A stretch of 42,749 bases of DNA from JAAYJS01 sp964346185 (GCA_964346185.1 CAYFTR010000014.1:1-42749), one strand, 5' to 3'; counted from the stretch's first letter, positions 33,788-41,945 are shown. Notes: generated by a model not told the origin, from the sequence alone. A program made the numbers and translations.

Positions 33788-34783
33788 ATGGCAACTGTTT
33801 TTATAGAAAGTAAAGAAACCGATCCGGCTTATAACCTGGCTTTAGAACAATATGTTTTTGACTGTTTACCGAGAGATCAGGAGTATTTTATGTTGTGGCA
33901 AAACGACAATGCCATTATTGTCGGAAAGCATCAAAATACAGCCGGAGAAATTAACGCGAAGTATGTGGAAGACAACGGTATTCGTGTCATCAGAAGATTG
34001 TCCGGCGGCGGTGCGGTGTATCATGACGTGGGCAACATCAACTTTACCTTTATAGTAGATGCCAATAATATCGAATCTTTAAATTTACACTCTTTTTGTG
34101 AACCAGTGGTTAAAGCTTTGGCAAAAATCGGTGTTAAGGCGGAGGTAACCGGTCGCAACGATATTACCATCGACGGACAAAAATTCTCCGGAAATGCCCA
34201 ATACATCAAAGAAAAACGGATTATGCACCATGGCACCATAATGTTCGACTCGAACTTGCCAGTGGTTGCGGCAGCTTTAAACGTCTCCAAAGATAAAATC
34301 GAATCCAAGGGGGTTAAATCCGTACGCTCTCGCGTGACCAATGTTAAACCCCATGTTAAAGAGGATGTAACCATTCAGGAATTCTGGGATATTTTACGTC
34401 GCTACATGGTAGACGATCGGGATATGCGGCAATATCACCTAACCGAAGAAGACGAAAAAGCCGTACGTAAAATTAGAGATGAGCGCTACGCCACATGGGA
34501 CTGGAACTTCGGCTACTCTCCCGATTACAGCATTCAAAAAGAACGTCGCGTTGATGGCGTCGGAAAAATACAGGTGATGATGGAAGTCGAAAAAGGACGT
34601 ATCAAAGCCTATACAACCTTCGGCGATTACTTCGGAACGGGGGAAGCATCGGAGCTGGAAGAAATTCTGACGAATTGCGCGTTGGAAAAATCCGCGTTGG
34701 AAGAAGCCTTAAAAGATGTGGATATCGATTACTACTACACCAATTTAACAAAAAAAGATTTTATCGATATTCTCCTGCAATAA
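33788..34783 (+). CDS. lplA: Lipoate--protein ligase
   Basis: A 331-aa ligase that activates free lipoate with ATP and attaches it to a lysine of acceptor proteins such as GcvH or the E2 subunits of 2-oxoacid dehydrogenases. Motifs: NLALEQYVF near the N terminus, IIVGKHQN, RRLSGGGAVYHDVGNINFTF (about 66-85), the catalytic-lysine segment KFSGNAQYI and HHGTIMFDS. The C-terminal accessory domain (TWDWNFGYSPDYS onwards) is present, so one protein should do both half reactions. GGGAGG precedes the ATG at 33788. Acceptor genes are not in the window. Confidence 0.95.
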   Translation: MATVFIESKETDPAYNLALEQYVFDCLPRDQEYFMLWQNDNAIIVGKHQNTAGEINAKYVEDNGIRVIRRLSGGGAVYHDVGNINFTFIVDANNIESLNLHSFCEPVVKALAKIGVKAEVTGRNDITIDGQKFSGNAQYIKEKRIMHHGTIMFDSNLPVVAAALNVSKDKIESKGVKSVRSRVTNVKPHVKEDVTIQEFWDILRRYMVDDRDMRQYHLTEEDEKAVRKIRDERYATWDWNFGYSPDYSIQKERRVDGVGKIQVMMEVEKGRIKAYTTFGDYFGTGEASELEEILTNCALEKSALEEALKDVDIDYYYTNLTKKDFIDILLQ

Positions 34784-34892
34784 GGTAACCAATTATTATC
34801 TGTTAAAAACAAAATCAACGGTAAAAGCGATTACCTCGCCGAAAATACCGCTATCGGTTTACAAAACTTTTTACCACCATTGCATCGGCATT

Positions 34893-34922
34893 AAAAGGAC
34901 TTTCGATAAGAAGGTCCTTTTT
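34893..34922 (+). terminator. Terminator after lplA
   Basis: AAAAGGAC (34893-34900) pairs with GTCCTTTT (34914-34921), loop of 13 nt, T-run at the end. The remainder of the lplA-to-reductase gap shows no gene. Confidence 0.75.
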
Positions 34923-35062
34923 AAATAACGGCGGGAATATTACAAGTAACAGCAGAATAGACCTATCGACTCCCGATTTTCAGATAATGTACCTTGCGCG
35001 CAACCGTCGCTCTGGTGTATGCTTATACAAACGCGCACGACCGGCGCGAAAGGGAGGACGTT

Positions 35063-35641
35063 ATGAAAGTTTGTATTTTGTTCGGGAGTCCCAGAATAAA
35101 AGGGAATACCTTTTCTCTGCTGCGACCGTTTTGTGATGAGCTGATAAAAAATGGACATCAAATAGAAGTGGTTGATTTGTATGACAACAAAAAAATTGAA
35201 CCATGTATAGCCTGCAGGGTTTGTCAAAAAGATTGGAACGCATTCGGTTGTGTCATTAAAGACGATACCCACGGGATATTTGATAAAGTGATAAAATCGG
35301 ATCTTATCCTCTTGGCAACGCCGATCTATTCTTTTTACTGCACACCGCCGATGAAAGCTTTGTTGGACCGCTTTGTTTACGGTATGAACAAATACTACGG
35401 CGAAAGTAAAGGACCGTCCCTATGGGCGGGCAAAAAACTGGGTATCCTCTCAACTTGTGCCTATCCGCCGCAAAAGAGCGCGGATTTGTTTGAAGAGGGT
35501 GTAAAACGTTATTGTAAACACTCCCAATTGGACTATGTCGGCATGTTGTGTGAACGCCATACCGACGATTCGGCATTTATGAACGAAGAAAAAGCTGAAA
35601 ACGCAAGACGTTTTGCATGGAGTCTGGATAAATTAGTATAA
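35063..35641 (+). CDS. NAD(P)H-dependent FMN reductase / iron-sulfur flavoprotein-like
   Basis: A 192-aa flavodoxin-fold oxidoreductase. The FMN phosphate loop is GSPRIKGNTFSLL (residues 8-20), ATPIYSFYCTPPMKALLDR is the usual second FMN-contact segment. A compact cysteine cluster CIACRVC then a further Cys after eight residues (CX2CX2CX8C) resembles the [4Fe-4S] motif of Isf-type iron-sulfur flavoproteins, although the spacing to the last Cys is longer than the usual one. GGGAGG precedes the ATG; an in-frame earlier start at 34994 lacks such a site. Single-gene unit; electron partners are unknown. Confidence 0.87.
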   Translation: MKVCILFGSPRIKGNTFSLLRPFCDELIKNGHQIEVVDLYDNKKIEPCIACRVCQKDWNAFGCVIKDDTHGIFDKVIKSDLILLATPIYSFYCTPPMKALLDRFVYGMNKYYGESKGPSLWAGKKLGILSTCAYPPQKSADLFEEGVKRYCKHSQLDYVGMLCERHTDDSAFMNEEKAENARRFAWSLDKLV

Positions 35642-35829
35642 TAAAGTAATTGTGCTGGATAAATTTGTTAATTAATTGTATAATGTATAAAATGCAATTG
35701 AGCAGGGCTGTTATTCAATAAAGCCTTTGTTGCAAAGAACAATCGACAAATATTTACAATAGCCGCTGTGTAGATGTTGTCGGTTGTATTTTGTGCCCCG
35801 ATTGCTTTAATGCTTTAAAGGAGTTTAAA

Positions 35830-36654
35830 ATGAAAAGAAAAAAATTGTTGGTTCTTATGATGGCGACCCTGTTGGTCGTAAGTCTGTTAGCCGGTTGTGG
35901 TGGCGGTCAAAATAACGAAGCACCTGCCGATGATGTCGAAAAAGCCGAAACAAACGACGATAATGTATTTGTGATCGGTGTGGACGACTCTTTTCCGCCG
36001 ATGGGTTTCAGAGACGAAAAAAATGAAATTGTCGGGTTTGATATCGATTTAGCGGAGGAAACGGCAAAACATATGGGTATGGAGCTTAAAGTACAAGTCA
36101 TCGACTGGGACTCCAAAGAACTGGAACTCAATTCCGGCAATATCGATGCCATTTGGAACGGGTTTTCCATCTCGGAAGAAAGGGAAAAACAATTTTTGTT
36201 TTCTAAACCCTATTTGGAAAACGCGCAGGTCGTTGTTGTTAAAAAAGACAGCGACATGAACGCCATTGCAGCTATGGAAGGAAAAAACATCGGTATTCAA
36301 AAAGGATCAACGGCATTGGATGCGTTTTTAGCCGATCCGATCCACGAAAAAGTGAAAGAAACGGTCGAATACCCCGATAACGTTGCCGCATTTAAAGATA
36401 TGGAAATCGGCCGAATCGATGCGGTGGTTGTCGACGAAGTGGTCGCACGCTATTACATTACGGAAAACAATATGGATTTTGTCGTCATGGACGAAGCTCT
36501 GGCACCGGAACTTTACGGTATCGGCTTTAAAAAGGACAATGACGCCTTGAGAGATAAAGTACAAGCGGCCATGGACGCAATGATCGAAGACGGTACAGCG
36601 GCAAAAATATCCGAAAAATGGTTCGGTAGCGATATCCTTTATAAAGGTGAATAA
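35830..36654 (+). CDS. Amino acid ABC transporter, substrate-binding lipoprotein
   Basis: A 274-aa family 3 solute-binding protein. The signal peptide ends in the lipobox LLAGC with lipidated Cys23, followed by an acidic linker, so the protein sits on the outer face of the membrane. Binding-domain motifs: IGVDDSFPPMGF, GFDIDLAEETAKHMG (the family 3 signature), AIWNGFSISEERE, GIQKGSTA. The ligand is a polar amino acid, but which one cannot be read. AAAGGAG lies before the ATG at 35830. About 190 nt without a gene lies upstream. A strong hairpin separates it from the permease gene. Confidence 0.93.
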   Translation: MKRKKLLVLMMATLLVVSLLAGCGGGQNNEAPADDVEKAETNDDNVFVIGVDDSFPPMGFRDEKNEIVGFDIDLAEETAKHMGMELKVQVIDWDSKELELNSGNIDAIWNGFSISEEREKQFLFSKPYLENAQVVVVKKDSDMNAIAAMEGKNIGIQKGSTALDAFLADPIHEKVKETVEYPDNVAAFKDMEIGRIDAVVVDEVVARYYITENNMDFVVMDEALAPELYGIGFKKDNDALRDKVQAAMDAMIEDGTAAKISEKWFGSDILYKGE

Positions 36655-36670
36655 GCAACAAGCGAACCCT

Positions 36671-36704
36671 GCTTAGAGTACCGGAGGGTACTCTAAGCTT
36701 TTTT
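36671..36704 (+). terminator. Intra-operon terminator after the binding-protein gene
   Basis: A perfect 12-bp stem (36671-36682 with 36687-36698), GGAG loop and six T. It lies between the binding-protein gene and the permease gene, so partial read-through would give more binding protein than transporter. Confidence 0.9.
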
Positions 36705-36746
36705 ATGGATCGGCGACAGTCGGTGCGGATAAAATAGGAAAAGTGT

Positions 36747-37403
36747 ATGAGTTTTAATTATTTTCTAAACGTATTAATACCCATGTTAAAGGGTGGCATT
36801 ATAACATTAACCGTCTTTACGGCCACCATCGCCTTATCCATTCCCTTAGGGTTTCTTATTACCCTAATGGTGATGGGAAAGGTAAAACCTCTAAAGGCGG
36901 TAGCGGAATTTTATATTTATATCTTAAGGGGAACACCCTTGTTATTGCAATTGATGTTTGTGTATTACGGTTTGCCGATACTGCCGGTGATCGGTCGGTA
37001 CTTTGTATTTGATCGCCTGACGGCGGCGTGCATTGCCTTTGTACTGAATTATGCGGCATACTTTGCCGAAATTTTCAGAGGCGGGCTTTTATCCATTGAC
37101 AAGGGGCAATACGAGGCAACCAAGGTATTGGGACTGACCCGCTTTCAAACCATGGTTAAGGTTATCATTCCGCAAATGATACGGGTCTCCTTGCCATCGA
37201 TCAGTAACGAAACCATTACCCTGGTAAAAGACACGGCTTTAGTCACGGTGATCGGTGTAACGGAAATACTGCACTATGCAAAAACGGCGGTAAACCGCGA
37301 TGCCAACAACTTTGCTTTTTTAGTGGCGGCCATTTTGTATTTATTAATTAACTTTGTATTGACGGTTGTTTTCAAAAAACTCGAAAAGTCTTACGACTTC
37401 TAG
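36747..37403 (+). CDS. Amino acid ABC transporter permease
   Basis: A 218-aa HisM/GlnP-type permease with about five hydrophobic helices, starting at residues 10-35 and ending at 190-212. The ATPase-docking EAA loop is EATKVLGLTRFQTMVKVIIPQ (written here in part: EATKVLGLT...VIIPQ). A PLLLQLMFVYYGLP segment is typical of the polar amino acid subfamily. The ribosome site (GGAAAAG) is weak. It forms the importer with its neighbours, probably as a homodimer because only one permease gene is present. Confidence 0.94.
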   Translation: MSFNYFLNVLIPMLKGGIITLTVFTATIALSIPLGFLITLMVMGKVKPLKAVAEFYIYILRGTPLLLQLMFVYYGLPILPVIGRYFVFDRLTAACIAFVLNYAAYFAEIFRGGLLSIDKGQYEATKVLGLTRFQTMVKVIIPQMIRVSLPSISNETITLVKDTALVTVIGVTEILHYAKTAVNRDANNFAFLVAAILYLLINFVLTVVFKKLEKSYDF

Positions 37404-37411
37404 GTGGTCCT

Positions 37412-38167
37412 ATGATACCCATGATAAAAGTAAACAATTTACATAAAAAATTTGACGATGTAGAAGTCCTGAAAGGCATCGATTTTGAAGTCAATAAGGG
37501 CGATGTAATTGCGGTAATCGGATCTTCCGGATCGGGTAAATCGACCTTATTGCGTTGTTTGATTGATTTGGAAACGGCCGACACCGGAGATATTGCCATC
37601 GAAGGGCAATACTTAATGAAAGACGGCACCTATGCACAGCCCGGGGAAGTTCGAAAAATTATCGGTAAGATGGGCATGGTCTTTCAACACTTTAACCTGT
37701 TTCCGCACCTCAGTGTACGAGATAATTTGGAATTGGCACCGAAATTGGTCAAAAAATCCAGAGACCCACAGCTTTTGGAAAGAGTGGAAAAACAATTAAA
37801 AGAAGTCGGTTTGTCCGAAAAAATAAATTGTATGCCCGCTACCTTATCCGGCGGGGAAAAACAACGGGTAGCCATTGCACGTGCTTTAATGATGGACCCG
37901 GATATTTTATTATTCGATGAACCCACCTCCGCACTGGATCCGGAGCTGACCGGAGAAGTACTCAACGTTATTCAAAAGTTGGCGAACAATAAAATGACCA
38001 TGATGGTGGTTACCCACGAAATGACCTTTGCGAGGAGAGTTGCCAACAAGGTTTTGTTTATGAGTGACGGTATCGTTTTGGAAGAAGGATCTCCGGAAAT
38101 TATTTTTGAAAATCCGAAATATGATCGCACGAAAGAATTTTTGTGCAACTATAGGCAAGATTCATAA
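37412..38167 (+). CDS. Amino acid ABC transporter ATPase
   Basis: A 251-aa nucleotide-binding subunit of the same importer. Walker A GSSGSGKST (about 37-45), Q-loop MVFQHFNLFPH, ABC signature LSGGEKQRVAIARAL, Walker B ILLFDEPTSALD and the switch-His VTHEM are all intact, as in GlnQ/HisP-type proteins. A GGTGG site lies 5 nt before the ATG; a second ATG nine bases later is also possible. Starts 8 nt after the permease stop. Confidence 0.95.
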   Translation: MIPMIKVNNLHKKFDDVEVLKGIDFEVNKGDVIAVIGSSGSGKSTLLRCLIDLETADTGDIAIEGQYLMKDGTYAQPGEVRKIIGKMGMVFQHFNLFPHLSVRDNLELAPKLVKKSRDPQLLERVEKQLKEVGLSEKINCMPATLSGGEKQRVAIARALMMDPDILLFDEPTSALDPELTGEVLNVIQKLANNKMTMMVVTHEMTFARRVANKVLFMSDGIVLEEGSPEIIFENPKYDRTKEFLCNYRQDS

Positions 38168-38238
38168 AGCTGCCGTAAAAAACTGCGTGGAAAAATCTAG
38201 AAACACCGTTGCAAATATTTTTAAATAACGGGAAAGAA

Positions 38239-38291
38239 CAGGCACTTAAAAGGTGTATCGCACAAGTGCGATACACCTTTTAACATGCCTG
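38239..38291. terminator. Long hairpin at the left edge of the AT-rich island
   Basis: A 17-bp perfect stem (38246-38262 with 38267-38283) around a CAAG loop, extended by a further CAGGCA/TGCCTG pairing (38239-38244 with 38286-38291). A/T runs lie at the base of the inner stem on both strands, consistent with a bidirectional terminator between the ABC ATPase and tetR-like genes. Confidence 0.75.
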
Positions 38292-38324
38292 TTAATCGCC
38301 GAGGATAACAGTGTTTCTGTCATG
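38292..38324 (-). pseudogene. Possible 3' remnant of an MBL-fold hydrolase gene
   Basis: The minus strand encodes HDRNTVILGD then a stop, matching the C terminus NDRNAVIVGD-stop of the intact MBL gene at the other end of the island (8 of 10 residues, about 28 of 36 bases). Upstream codons show no further similarity, so at most a short scar of a duplicated gene is left. Short match; chance cannot be ruled out. Confidence 0.35.
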
Positions 38325-38410
38325 ATACGTTCCAGAGATTAAGAGCAGACATAATAAAAACGTACATATGCAAAAAAATTTTAGAATTTAGTGGTCTCAC
38401 CGGCATTTTA

Positions 38411-39061
38411 CTAGATTAATAATTTTATTTTTCCTTTATCATATTTATCTGAAAATACAATAGCTTCTTCAATGTACTGTTTCATCAAAAGTTCAGGCAT
38501 TTTAAACAATCGCCCCATAAGCATATAAATATTTCTATATAAATCCACAATATCACCGGGAAAGTCGCCACTCATATATTCCAAAGTTAGTTCTCTACGA
38601 ACACCTAAATCTGCAGAAGATACAATGCGAAGTTCATTTTGATCTATATTTAAATTGAAATCTTTAACAAAAGAAGCGTAAATCCGTGTCAAATTTTTGT
38701 TTATAAACTCATACAAAGAAATTTTTGATAAAACCTCATTGTGAAAATTGATGGTTTGTTCATCGACAAACAAACCTCTGTAATATACTAAAATAGCATA
38801 AGCATTTTTTTGGATGGAGTTTAAGGAACCATCGGAGTGAATATCGACAAAAGTATAGGTATGCATTAAAAAATCGGCATAAATTGCTTTGATTAAATCG
38901 CTCTTTTTTTTATAGTAATAAGTGAAGGTGCCGATATGAACATCTGCATTTTCACAAATATCTTTGATAGGTGTTTTTTCATAACCGTTTTTATAAAATA
39001 GTTCTTTTGCGGATTGCAATAAACTGAGTTCTGCTTTTAGCCCTTTTTTTGACTTTGACAT
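38411..39061 (-). CDS. TetR/AcrR family transcriptional regulator
   Basis: A 216-aa one-component regulator. The N-terminal helix-turn-helix is clear: SAKELFYKNGYEKTPIKDICENADV then the recognition part HIGTFTYYYKKKSDL (about residues 42-56). The C-terminal ligand-binding half is helical and not recognisable as to ligand. It is transcribed divergently from the URO-D-family gene, and a perfect palindrome lies between the two starts, so it most likely represses both. The ribosome site (GAAAG) is weak. Codon use (many AGA, AAA, ATA) and base composition are more AT-rich than in the genes to the left. Confidence 0.9.
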   Translation of the reverse strand: MSKSKKGLKAELSLLQSAKELFYKNGYEKTPIKDICENADVHIGTFTYYYKKKSDLIKAIYADFLMHTYTFVDIHSDGSLNSIQKNAYAILVYYRGLFVDEQTINFHNEVLSKISLYEFINKNLTRIYASFVKDFNLNIDQNELRIVSSADLGVRRELTLEYMSGDFPGDIVDLYRNIYMLMGRLFKMPELLMKQYIEEAIVFSDKYDKGKIKLLI

Positions 39062-39145
39062 AAAACTTTCTACTTTCTTTAGTTACTTTAATGCCTTTAA
39101 TCATAACGATTAATAACTAAAATTGCAAAATAATTAAACTTTCTT

Positions 39146-39205
39146 TATACCGTCAACACTTTTTAATAAATTATAATGAATTTATTAAAAAGTGTTGACG
39201 GTATA
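39146..39205. promoter_or_regulatory. Long perfect palindrome, probable TetR operator
   Basis: Arms 39146-39172 and 39179-39205 are 27 nt each and exactly complementary, around a 6-nt centre (ATAATG). Each arm starts from the outside with TATACCGTCAACAC. The right arm contains the TTGACG of the URO-D promoter, and by symmetry the left arm carries the same hexamer on the minus strand facing the tetR-like gene. Confidence 0.85.
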
Positions 39206-39223
39206 TTTTTATCGTGCTATTAT
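39195..39223 (+). promoter_or_regulatory. Promoter of the URO-D-family gene
   Basis: TTGACG (39195-39200) and TATTAT (39218-39223) with a 17-nt spacer; the -35 box lies inside the palindrome, so a bound regulator would block RNA polymerase. Confidence 0.75.
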
Positions 39224-39281
39224 AATCATAAAATATACGTATTTTATTATTTTTTTATTGGCTTAGAAATGGAGGAGAAAT

Positions 39282-40439
39282 ATGAGTGATCAATTGTATG
39301 AGCAGAGATTGGAACGAATGGAAAGGGTTATTCGCAATGAACAGCCGGACAAAGTACCGATTTTGTCAATCGTCGATAATTGGGCTTTTACGTACATAGG
39401 ATATACTTTAAAGGAAATATTCGAAGATGATGAAAAGCATTTAAGAGCATTTGAGAAAATAGCCGAAGACTTTATTTGGGACGGTCTACATTACTCTATG
39501 ACTACGAGACCGATGAATTTTATAGAAATATTGGATGGGGGTACTTATCGTGTGACCGATACACTACAAACGGAAAGTGGTGTTGTGAAATGTATGGAAC
39601 CGGAAGAATACCCTCAACTTATTAAGGATCCGTGGACTTTTTTAGCAGAAGTGATTTATCCGAGAAAATATAATTTGATGAATATGGATCCTTCCGAAGA
39701 GAAATATGCACAATTTGAAAAGGCAATTGCTGCGTTAGGAGCATATAATAAATTAAAAGGTATCTCGGCAAAAAGAATGAAAGAAAAATATCAAATGCCG
39801 GTTGTCAGACCTTCAGGTTTTTTTCATCCTTTAGATATGATTTTAGATTTTTTACGTGATTTCAGTGGCACGATGATGGATATTAAAAGAAGACCTAATG
39901 AGGTTGCAGAAGCTTGTGATGCGATGTTACCCATTTGCATTCAAAATATTGAAAATTTTTATCCTGAACATCAAAAAGGGTGTTGTATTTTTAATCCGAT
40001 GCATACACCACAGTTTTTAAAACCTAAAGATTTTGAAAAAGTGTATTGGCCAAGCTATAAAAAAATATTGGAATACCTGACTGATAAAGGTTATATCGTA
40101 ATGTGTTACTACGAAAGAAACTACGAACATTTGTATGATTATTTAAAGGAACTCCCTAAAAATAAAGTTGTAGGTTTGTTTGAAGACGATGACTTGAGAA
40201 AAACAAAAAAAGTATTAGGAGACACAATGGCGATTGCCGGTGGTATGCCTACTTATATGTTAAATTATGGAAAAAAAGAAGAATGTGTTGATTATGCAAA
40301 ATCTTTAATAGATGATTTGGCACCGGGCGGGGGCTATATTTTTACTACAGATAAAATTTTACACAGTGCCAACGATGCAAGTCCGGAAAATTTAAAAGCT
40401 GTCAATGAATTTGTTAATGACTATGGTATCTATAGATAG
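39282..40439 (+). CDS. Uroporphyrinogen-decarboxylase-family protein (corrinoid-methyltransferase-like)
   Basis: A 385-aa TIM-barrel protein of the URO-D superfamily, which also holds methyltransferases such as MtaA and CmuA. Evidence: an N-terminal LERMERVIRNEQPDKVPI, the central PSGFFHPLDMILDFLRDFSGTMMDI, FLKPKDFEKVYWPSYKKIL and a C-terminal LAPGGGYIFTTDKI...SPENLKAVNEFV. The MtaA-type zinc ligands (HxC and a later Cys) are not conserved: C275 is present (VMCYYE) but the His two before it is Val, and the C-terminal Cys is absent. The real reaction is unknown; true HemE is unlikely because hem genes are absent. GGAGGAG precedes the ATG. AT-rich composition; co-transcribed with a small ORF and an MFS gene. 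Confidence 0.85.
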   Translation: MSDQLYEQRLERMERVIRNEQPDKVPILSIVDNWAFTYIGYTLKEIFEDDEKHLRAFEKIAEDFIWDGLHYSMTTRPMNFIEILDGGTYRVTDTLQTESGVVKCMEPEEYPQLIKDPWTFLAEVIYPRKYNLMNMDPSEEKYAQFEKAIAALGAYNKLKGISAKRMKEKYQMPVVRPSGFFHPLDMILDFLRDFSGTMMDIKRRPNEVAEACDAMLPICIQNIENFYPEHQKGCCIFNPMHTPQFLKPKDFEKVYWPSYKKILEYLTDKGYIVMCYYERNYEHLYDYLKELPKNKVVGLFEDDDLRKTKKVLGDTMAIAGGMPTYMLNYGKKEECVDYAKSLIDDLAPGGGYIFTTDKILHSANDASPENLKAVNEFVNDYGIYR

Positions 40440-40448
40440 GAGAAGGCG

Positions 40449-40568
40449 ATGAATTCTAAAGAAAATATTAAATTGATAGAACGCTATGTTGATGAACATA
40501 TGAATCCGCAAAATGAAGCGGAAAGGGAAAAATGGATTAAATTCTATATTTTTATTTTATTGAATTAA
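40449..40568 (+). CDS. 39-aa small ORF in the island operon
   Basis: A 39-codon ORF beginning 9 nt after the URO-D-family stop, with a very good AGGAGAAGG site. The predicted peptide is charged and helical (SKENIKLIERYVDEH...) with a hydrophobic C terminus (WIKFYIFILLN). I do not recognise it. It may be a true small protein or a truncated remnant of a longer gene, since the next gene in this unit is also broken. Confidence 0.5.
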   Translation: MNSKENIKLIERYVDEHMNPQNEAEREKWIKFYIFILLN

Positions 40569-40594
40569 AGAAAAATATAGAGAAAGGATCTGTT

Positions 40595-41820
40595 TTGAAT
40601 ACAAATAAAAGAGTTAACTTAAGCGGAATGTTCGGTGTTATTTTTCTTGCATACTTTGTTGTTAATTTTCATAGGTATGCCGGCGGTGTATCGGATCCTA
40701 TTTTAATTAAAGAACTTTCGTTGACACCCGGACAAGTCGGTTTATTTGGTGCGATTTTTACTTACTCTTATGCTTTTGCAAATTTTCCGGCAGGACGTTT
40801 AATTGATCGTTTCGGATCGCGAAAATTAATTGCAATTCTATATCTGATTGCAGCTATAGGTACTGTTATTATCGGTGCAACTTCAAATTATTCATTAATT
40901 TTATTGGGGAGAATATTAATTGCTATCGGTATTGCCCCGGTTTTTGCAGCTTCCAGTAAAGCCAGTGCTGAATGGGTTGAACCGGAAAAATTCACATTGA
41001 TTAACGGTTGGTTACAAACTTTTGGACGTGTTGGCGGTGTTATAGCTGCAACGCCGTTGGTTACTTTGATAGCTGCTATAGGCTGGTGCAATACTTACTA
41101 TTGCCTTGCAGCAGTATCTTTGACGATAGCAATTGCTGCTTTCTTGTTGATTAAAGATAAAGAAAAATCGGTAGAAGGCACGATGAAAGGAAAAAGCCAA
41201 AGCGAGGTATGTTGTCCGGATTAGGTGTTTTGATTAAACAAAAATAATATTGGTTTGCATTGATTTGGATGATTTCACTCAATGCAACAACGGTTAATAT
41301 CTTTGCAAATTGGGGAGGAGTGTTTTTAAGCCAAGGTATAGGTTTAGCCCCTTCAGTTTCCGGAAATATTTTGCTTTGGGAATCTATTGCTGCATTATTC
41401 GGTGCGGTGATTTTCGGATATGTATCCTATAAATGGTCAGCTAAGTTTGCGGGATATATCGGTCAAGTTATTTTACTTATTGCAGTTTCAATATTAGCTT
41501 TTTTTATAGAAAGTTTGAGTGTACCTATATTGTATGTGACCTTTTTTGCTATCGGTTTGGTCGAAATGTATGTTATTGCTTCCGGTTTTACCATATTAAG
41601 AATTATGGCAACTTCAAAGTATGTTGGAACTGCTTTCGGATTCGGAAACTTAGTTATATGGATTTGTGGTTCATCTCCAGTTTCTCAACTGTGGGGTGTT
41701 TTAGTCCCCGCAAATTATGTTTTAAAGGGTTTTAAAGCTCCCTTGTTTTTTCATGTAGGTCTCATCTGCTTGGGTTTTATTAAAGAAAAGCCGATTACAT
41801 CCTTAGCAGAAGAGAATTAA
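40595..41820 (+). pseudogene. MFS transporter gene, broken in the middle
   Basis: Two adjacent reading frames together make one major facilitator. The first part (209 codons, TTG start with AAAGGA upstream) covers helices 1-6 with the motif GRLIDRFGSRK (the MFS loop 2-3 signature). It ends prematurely in VCCPD. The second part, in a different frame from about 41206, continues as LSGLGVLIKQK, a TAA stop at 41245-41247, then YWFALIWMISLNATT and helices 7-12. So there are two lesions: a frameshift near 41200-41208 and a nonsense codon. A sequencing error could explain one but hardly both. The substrate is probably the compound handled by the URO-D-family protein (inference). Confidence 0.8.
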
Positions 41821-41838
41821 ATTGTGTAAATATAAATT

Positions 41839-41870
41839 AAGAGCTTGGATTAGATAATCCAAGCTCTTTT
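41839..41870 (+). terminator. Terminator at the right edge of the island
   Basis: 14-nt arms (41839-41852 and 41855-41868) are exactly complementary; the innermost pairs open to form the loop. A T-run follows to 41870, ending the island transcript. Confidence 0.85.
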
Positions 41871-41945
41871 AAATAATTTAATTATAAGTGTTAAGTAATA
41901 TCTTTTTAGAAACCGGGTCGGTAATATGCTTTTTTCGTTTGCGAC

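Noticed and set aside
34990..35062. TTGCGCGCAA palindrome before the FMN reductase gene as an operator
   Set aside because: Only 10 bp, GC-rich alternation of this kind occurs by chance, and no clear promoter boxes lie around it.
39146..39205. Palindrome as a miniature transposon (MITE) or CRISPR unit
   Set aside because: The arms are only 6 nt apart, there is no flanking direct repeat that I can see, no second copy in the window, and it lies exactly between divergent promoters next to a TetR gene.
39282..40439. Calling the URO-D-family gene hemE
   Set aside because: No haem or sirohaem genes are nearby, the regulatory context is that of a catabolic cassette, and the sequence looks like the methyltransferase-like branch.
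40595..41820. Two independent small transporters
   Set aside because: The first half has helices 1-6 and the second helices 7-12 of one MFS protein; the linking sequence continues in the second frame, so a single broken gene explains both.
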